Of a stretch of DNA of 17,523 bases, positions 14,673 through 17,523 are shown piece by piece. Origin of the DNA: WHSV01 sp050693975 (GTDB lineage: Bacteria > Actinomycetota > CADDZG01 > WHSQ01); the NCBI GenBank assembly GCA_050693975.1, contig JBOGWV010000237.1, forward strand, positions 1-17,523. Direction: 5' to 3'. The position numbers were made by a program, and so were the translations under genes. The notes beneath the pieces were generated by a model. That model worked only from the letters and a program-made list of their open reading frames with translations. It searched no databases and was not told the origin of the DNA. The first letter of the stretch is position 1. Every line of letters starts with the position of its first letter.

Positions 14673-14723
14673 ATGCCTGAGCAAGAACTCTTGTGATTTC
14701 TGGACACACTCGTAAAGTTCCAC
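14673..14723 (+). pseudogene. Original 5' end of the cupin gene, interrupted by an in-frame TGA
   Basis: ATG at 14673 has an ideal ribosome site (GGGAGG, 7 nt upstream) and is in frame with the cupin. It reads MPEQELL, then TGA (14694-14696), then FLDTLVKFHVGYET. In related cupins this stretch begins with Trp-Phe-Leu, so the TGA stands where TGG is expected: a single-base nonsense change or a sequence error. Neighbouring genes use TGA as a normal stop. Confidence 0.6.
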
Positions 14724-15134
14724 GTGGGCTACGAGACCGGGAGCGACAGGGTCTCTTTGATGGAGCACATCGCTGGGCGCGGCTCCTCACCGCCCCTCCA
14801 CATTCACCGCTCCCAGGACGAGGCCTTCCACCTCCTTGATGGGGAAATGTTGATTCATCGGCCAGACGAAGGCGACGTGACGCTTGGCCCCGGTGACACG
14901 CTGCTCGCACCTCAGGGGAAGCCACACACCTATCGGGTCGACTCGGAGACGGCGCGGTGGCTGGTGATCACGAACGGGACCGACTTCGAGAACTTCGTGC
15001 GGGCGGCGAGCCGCCCGGCCGAGGCAGCCGAGCTTCCATCCGCCTCCCCTCCCCCCACCGAGGAGCAAGTTGCAGAGCTCGGGCGCCTTAGCGCAAAATT
15101 CGGCATCGATCTGGTGGGCCCACCGCTCCGCTGA
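14724..15134 (+). CDS. Small cupin-domain protein (open part; start disputed)
   Basis: The uninterrupted frame from the GTG at 14724 encodes 136 residues with a single cupin barrel. The metal-binding motif 1 is PPLHIHRSQDEAFHLLDGE (H, H, E) and motif 2 is the later GDTLLAPQGKPHTYRV with its His. Such proteins bind a divalent metal or a small molecule; no enzymatic role can be assigned. This GTG has no ribosome site and begins inside the first beta strand of the family, so it is probably not the native start: the real one is likely the ATG at 14673, cut off by TGA. The product may be non-functional, made by readthrough, or restarted here. The extended C-terminal tail after about 105 is Pro/Glu-rich. 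Confidence 0.7.
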   Translation: MGYETGSDRVSLMEHIAGRGSSPPLHIHRSQDEAFHLLDGEMLIHRPDEGDVTLGPGDTLLAPQGKPHTYRVDSETARWLVITNGTDFENFVRAASRPAEAAELPSASPPPTEEQVAELGRLSAKFGIDLVGPPLR

Positions 15135-15147
15135 CGGGGCACCCAAT

Positions 15148-15318
15148 TCAAGGCTTGACCGAGGGAACGCGCGCCGACCGCGCCGTAATCGCCGCTGACA
15201 GGAGTGCCGCGAACAAAGTCGTCGGCACGGCAAAGTCGAACGAGTACCCAATTCCGAAGCCGGCGCCGACTCTCCCGTGCTTCCGGCTGGGCCAACGAAC
15301 AACTCGCCTGTGCCGCAC
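15148..15318 (-). CDS. Possible small single-span membrane protein
   Basis: A frame on the minus strand from GTG at 15318 encodes 56 residues: a basic head (MRHRRVVRWPSRKHGR), a hydrophobic stretch around FAVPTTLFAALLSAAI, and a short polar end. No ribosome site is visible and the start is not compelling. A neighbouring frame just upstream carries CPMCGTGEL, like half a zinc ribbon, so this could also be the frameshifted rest of a longer gene. The rest of the 283-bp cupin/hydrolase gap shows nothing clear. Confidence 0.2.
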   Translation of the reverse strand: MRHRRVVRWPSRKHGRVGAGFGIGYSFDFAVPTTLFAALLSAAITARSARVPSVKP

Positions 15319-15381
15319 ATTGGGCAGATGTTCGCTTGATGCAGCTGTTTCAGCCCTCTTTCGTGGTTCCCCTTAGAGGCG

Positions 15382-15396
15382 TTCAATTGAAGCTTC
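15382..15396. promoter_or_regulatory. Overlapping palindromes upstream of the alpha/beta hydrolase
   Basis: TTCAATTGAA (15382-15391) and GAAGCTTC (15389-15396) are perfect palindromes that overlap, 22-36 nt before the hydrolase start. AT-rich palindromes at this distance are plausible operator sites, but both are short. Confidence 0.2.
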
Positions 15397-15417
15397 GGTT
15401 CGTAATACGAGGAGCCC

Positions 15418-16344
15418 GTGTTGAAAGACGAGGCGCGCTACATACAAGCGGAGAAGCGTCTCTGGCGATCGGTCGGTCTTGCGCCCACAGAGCGTCTGGT
15501 ACATCTCGATCACAGCGACCTGGATGTCCGCGTTCAGGAGGTCGGCGATGGCCCACCCATCCTGTTGGTCCACGGTGCGTCCAACAGCGGCGCAAGTTGG
15601 GCCGAGCTCGTGGTTCGCCTTGATGGTTTCCGCTGCCTGATGCTCGATCGGCCCGGCGCGGGGTTGAGCGAGCCACTACCCCGGCCTTTCGAGAATGTCG
15701 AGGAGTTCGAGAGTTTCTCCGATTCCCTGGTGATCGACGTGCTCGATGCGCTCGAGCTGCAGTCGGCTCACGTCGTCGCAACCTCGTCCGGGGGCTATCC
15801 GACACTGAGGGCGGCCGCTACGCACCCACATCGGATCGGTCACATCGTCATCTTCGGTTGGACGATGGGGGCCGCGAATCCCGCGGTTCCGATGTTCATG
15901 CGAGTCGGGAGTCTCCCTCCCCTGGCGAGGCTCATGACCAAGATGCCGATAAACGAAAGATCCGTGCGCGCCATGTTCAGACGGATCGGACTTCGTGGAG
16001 CACTCGAACGAGGACGACTTTCGCCGGAGCTCATCACATGCTTCACCGCGCTCTTGCGCCACACCGACACATTGAGCAACGAGTTCGAGATCAATCGCTG
16101 GACGATGTCGTGGAAGGGTCTGAACGAAGAGGTGGTCCTATCCGACGAACTGCTGTCCAGAATCGAGTCGCCCACATACCTCCTATGGGGCGAGGACGAT
16201 CCCTTCGGATCACCAGAAGCTGCACGCGTGTTCGCGGGACGGATACCGAGCGCTCAGCTCGAACTCCTGCCAGGTGCGGGGCACGCCCCTTGGCTGGATT
16301 TTCCCGATCGTGCGGCCCAAGTCACCGCAAACTTTCTCAGGTAG
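15418..16344 (+). CDS. Alpha/beta-hydrolase fold protein
   Basis: A 308-residue hydrolase. The oxyanion loop is LLVHGASNSGASW (49-61), and MLDRPGAGLSEP (75-86) is typical of the fold. The nucleophile elbow is T122-S-S124-G-G126, an unusual variant of Gly-x-Ser-x-Gly with Thr in the first position. The acid is probably D261 in LLWGEDDPFG and the base H289 in PGAGHAPWLDFP, so the triad is complete. A cap domain of about 100 residues lies between. No signal peptide, so it is cytoplasmic. The substrate is unknown; esters, lactones or epoxides are typical. The GTG at 15418 and a TTG at 15421 are both possible starts, with GAGGAG just upstream favouring the TTG spacing. It converges with the nuclease gene, leaving only 18 bp. 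Confidence 0.87.
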   Translation: MLKDEARYIQAEKRLWRSVGLAPTERLVHLDHSDLDVRVQEVGDGPPILLVHGASNSGASWAELVVRLDGFRCLMLDRPGAGLSEPLPRPFENVEEFESFSDSLVIDVLDALELQSAHVVATSSGGYPTLRAAATHPHRIGHIVIFGWTMGAANPAVPMFMRVGSLPPLARLMTKMPINERSVRAMFRRIGLRGALERGRLSPELITCFTALLRHTDTLSNEFEINRWTMSWKGLNEEVVLSDELLSRIESPTYLLWGEDDPFGSPEAARVFAGRIPSAQLELLPGAGHAPWLDFPDRAAQVTANFLR

Positions 16345-16362
16345 AGCCTCGCCGTCGATCCA

Positions 16363-16932
16363 CTACGGTTCGCCGTTGCACGTGGCTGACGACCACAGTC
16401 CTCGATGGCCCTCGCGCGCCTCTCGCTGCAACTGAACGAAGAGATCCGCGTGGCGCACGTTCGGCGGATAGGTGTAGGCGCTCGCGTAGCCGTTGAGCAC
16501 CAGGCGCGCGTTGACCATCTCCTCGCCCAGATAGACGTAGCGCAGCAGGCGATCGTAGGAGTCGGTCTCCTCGACGTCTTTGACGAGCGTGACCTCCTCG
16601 CCCTCGAGTAACGCGCCGGCGGCCACGCTCGCCTCCTTGCCGAAACACTCGACCGGCGAGCCGGGCTTGACCGACTCGGGCGTGTCGATACCGATGAGGC
16701 GGACCTTGTAGACCTCGCCAAGGTTGGCCATGCCGGCGGCCGGGCCTTCGCTGCGACCGGTAACACTGACCTCGATGGTGTCGCCGTCGACGACGCGTGT
16801 GACCTCGGCGACCTCGAACCCGCCGGGCTCACCACTCAGCAGCGCGGGCGACTGACGCGACAGATCGACCCGGTGACCCCCGCAGGCCGACACCACACAC
16901 AGCAAGCTCAAGACACCCAACCATCGCCTCAT
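16363..16932 (-). CDS. Thermonuclease (SNase-like) lipoprotein
   Basis: A 189-residue secreted nuclease. A lipoprotein signal peptide ends in the lipobox VSAC with C17 as the lipidated cysteine. The SNase domain (about 40-182) contains TRVVDGDTIEV (D51), VRLIGIDTPES with R78, D83, T84 and E86, and SYDRLLRYVYLG with R128; these match the metal-binding and catalytic residues of staphylococcal nuclease, so activity is likely. It would sit on the outer face of the membrane and degrade DNA or RNA. An insertion of about ten residues (SEGPAAGMANLG) extends a loop near 61-72. The ATG has no ribosome site but TAGCGT lies 6 nt upstream. It is preceded by a VanZ-like gene in the same direction. Confidence 0.9.
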   Translation of the reverse strand: MRRWLGVLSLLCVVSACGGHRVDLSRQSPALLSGEPGGFEVAEVTRVVDGDTIEVSVTGRSEGPAAGMANLGEVYKVRLIGIDTPESVKPGSPVECFGKEASVAAGALLEGEEVTLVKDVEETDSYDRLLRYVYLGEEMVNARLVLNGYASAYTYPPNVRHADLFVQLQREAREGHRGLWSSATCNGEP

Positions 16933-16938
16933 GGGCAG

Positions 16939-16944
16939 ACGCTA
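16939..16944 (-). promoter_or_regulatory. Putative -10 element (TAGCGT) for leaderless nuclease gene
   Basis: TAGCGT on the minus strand stands 6 nt before the ATG at 16932 and fits TANNNT. There is no ribosome site, so a leaderless transcript is likely. Confidence 0.4.
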
Positions 16945-16978
16945 ACGATCCTGTGTGACCAAACCTGTGACGCACACC

Positions 16979-16992
16979 CCACACAGGTGTGG
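16979..16992. promoter_or_regulatory. Inverted repeat CCACAC-AG-GTGTGG upstream of the nuclease gene
   Basis: A perfect 6-bp inverted repeat with a 2-bp spacer, 47-60 nt before the nuclease start and between it and the VanZ-like gene. It could be an operator or part of a terminator for the upstream gene. Confidence 0.25.
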
Positions 16993-17024
16993 CGAGGGGC
17001 AGAGTTGGCCGGATCTGGAGCGAG

Positions 17025-17423
17025 TCAGGCTTGTTGCGGGGTTCGGCGCACTGTCAGGATCCAGACGACCAGGCCGAGCGATGCTCCCGCAGCATTCGCA
17101 AGCGCGTCCATGAGGCTGGTGTCGCGACCGATCAGAAACTGGAGGAGTTCGATTCCGGCTCCGCCTGCGGCGACCATCCCAACCAGTGCGTAAGCAAGGA
17201 CGACTGCCACCGGAGGTCGTCCGGGCCGTCCCATGAATCCCAGGAGCGCGCAGTAGGTGAAGCTGAAATACGACAGGAAGTGAGCGAGCTTGTCGGACAT
17301 CACGCCCTCTGAGTCAGGCGGGGGGCCGAGCGACAGCGCGACGACTGCGACTCCGATGACGACCGTCAGTACGCGCAGCCCGTAATCGATCCAGGTAGGT
17401 GAGCCCGAGGAGTAGCGATTCAT
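17025..17423 (-). CDS. VanZ-like membrane protein
   Basis: A 132-residue protein with four hydrophobic segments (about 16-32, 48-64, 71-92 and 108-124). The VanZ-family pattern is clear: SDKLAHFLSYF (43-53) with D44, K45 and H48, then GIELLQFLIGRDTSLMDALANAAG (90-113 overall) with E92, Q95, D106 and N110. Some VanZ relatives give low-level teicoplanin resistance, but most are of unknown function, and no other van gene is present, so resistance should not be assumed. The ATG has no ribosome site but TAGGGT lies 6 nt upstream. The nuclease gene follows after 92 bp and appears to have its own promoter. Nothing can be assigned in the remaining 100 bases to the window edge. Confidence 0.88.
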   Translation of the reverse strand: MNRYSSGSPTWIDYGLRVLTVVIGVAVVALSLGPPPDSEGVMSDKLAHFLSYFSFTYCALLGFMGRPGRPPVAVVLAYALVGMVAAGGAGIELLQFLIGRDTSLMDALANAAGASLGLVVWILTVRRTPQQA

Positions 17424-17429
17424 GGCTCA

Positions 17430-17435
17430 ACCCTA
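17430..17435 (-). promoter_or_regulatory. Putative -10 element (TAGGGT) for leaderless VanZ-like gene
   Basis: TAGGGT on the minus strand stands 6 nt before the ATG at 17423 and fits TANNNT, with no ribosome site between. Confidence 0.4.
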
Positions 17436-17523
17436 GAGGGCGAGCAGAGCTACAACCACGGGCTTGACGGGGTAGCCACGCCAAGATTGAGAGGGTTTGT
17501 CCCTGCTGGAGGACGCGGGCGGG

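Noticed and set aside
14694..14696. Selenocysteine or UGA-as-Trp recoding in the cupin
   Set aside because: Several neighbouring genes end in TGA, including MoxR and DUF58, so UGA is a stop here. The family has Trp, not Cys or selenocysteine, at this site, and I saw no convincing downstream hairpin. A point mutation or sequence error is simpler.
16951..16971. TGTGAC direct repeats upstream of the nuclease as a second response-regulator site
   Set aside because: The two copies are 12 bp apart, not 11, are short, and lie in a run of CA/TG-rich sequence where such matches arise easily.
17025..17423. Glycopeptide resistance determinant from the VanZ-like gene
   Set aside because: VanZ-family proteins are widespread and mostly unrelated to resistance; no vanA, vanH, vanX or VanRS-like genes lie beside it.

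Overview
The window is GC-rich, densely coded DNA, most likely from an uncultured member of the Actinomycetota. This rests on gene types rather than a marker gene: a DUF222-type HNH endonuclease, a PknB-like Ser/Thr kinase with an extracellular tail, a HtrA-like protease with a Pro/Gln/Tyr-rich cytoplasmic head, GTG starts, and several genes with a TANNNT -10 element only 6-7 nt before the start codon (leaderless transcripts). TGA is used as an ordinary stop. No rRNA, tRNA, CRISPR array, insertion sequence or phage gene was seen.

Layout. 1-376 (-): the N-terminal part of a class V aminotransferase that runs off the left edge. 461-1396 (+): an EamA/DMT transporter. 1365-4288 (-): response regulator, sensor histidine kinase and a membrane VWA (BatA-like) protein, all in one direction. 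4402-8645 (+): HtrA-like protease, MoxR ATPase, DUF58 protein and a second BatA-like VWA protein; the last three are joined by GTGA and ATGA start/stop overlaps. 8762-8956 (+): a 64-residue protein with a C-x4-C-x12-C-x2-H cluster, ended by a strong hairpin. 9029-11641 (-): a secreted penicillin-acylase-family Ntn hydrolase, divergent from a transmembrane Ser/Thr kinase (11761-13041, +). 13042-13408: a non-coding stretch with two 36-bp arrays of 9-bp repeats. 13409-14521 (-): DUF222/HNH endonuclease. 14673-15134 (+): a cupin gene whose best start is cut off by an in-frame TGA. 15418-16344 (+): alpha/beta hydrolase. 16363-16932 (-): nuclease-like lipoprotein. 17025-17423 (-): VanZ-like membrane protein.

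How it fits together. Positions 1365-8956 look like one envelope-stress neighbourhood: a two-component system facing a periplasmic-type protease and a MoxR/DUF58/VWA module, with VWA paralogs at both outer ends. The main observation is that a direct repeat of CTTTAC-like hexamers with an exact 11-bp period occurs in three intergenic positions: before the isolated VWA gene (2325-2341), between the response regulator and the protease (4300-4316), and before the small Cys/His protein (8695-8711). This is the geometry that OmpR/PhoB-family regulators bind, and an OmpR-family regulator is encoded here, so I infer a local regulon. Other points of interest are the nonsense codon in the cupin, the repeated leaderless promoter layout, and the paired 9-bp repeat arrays.
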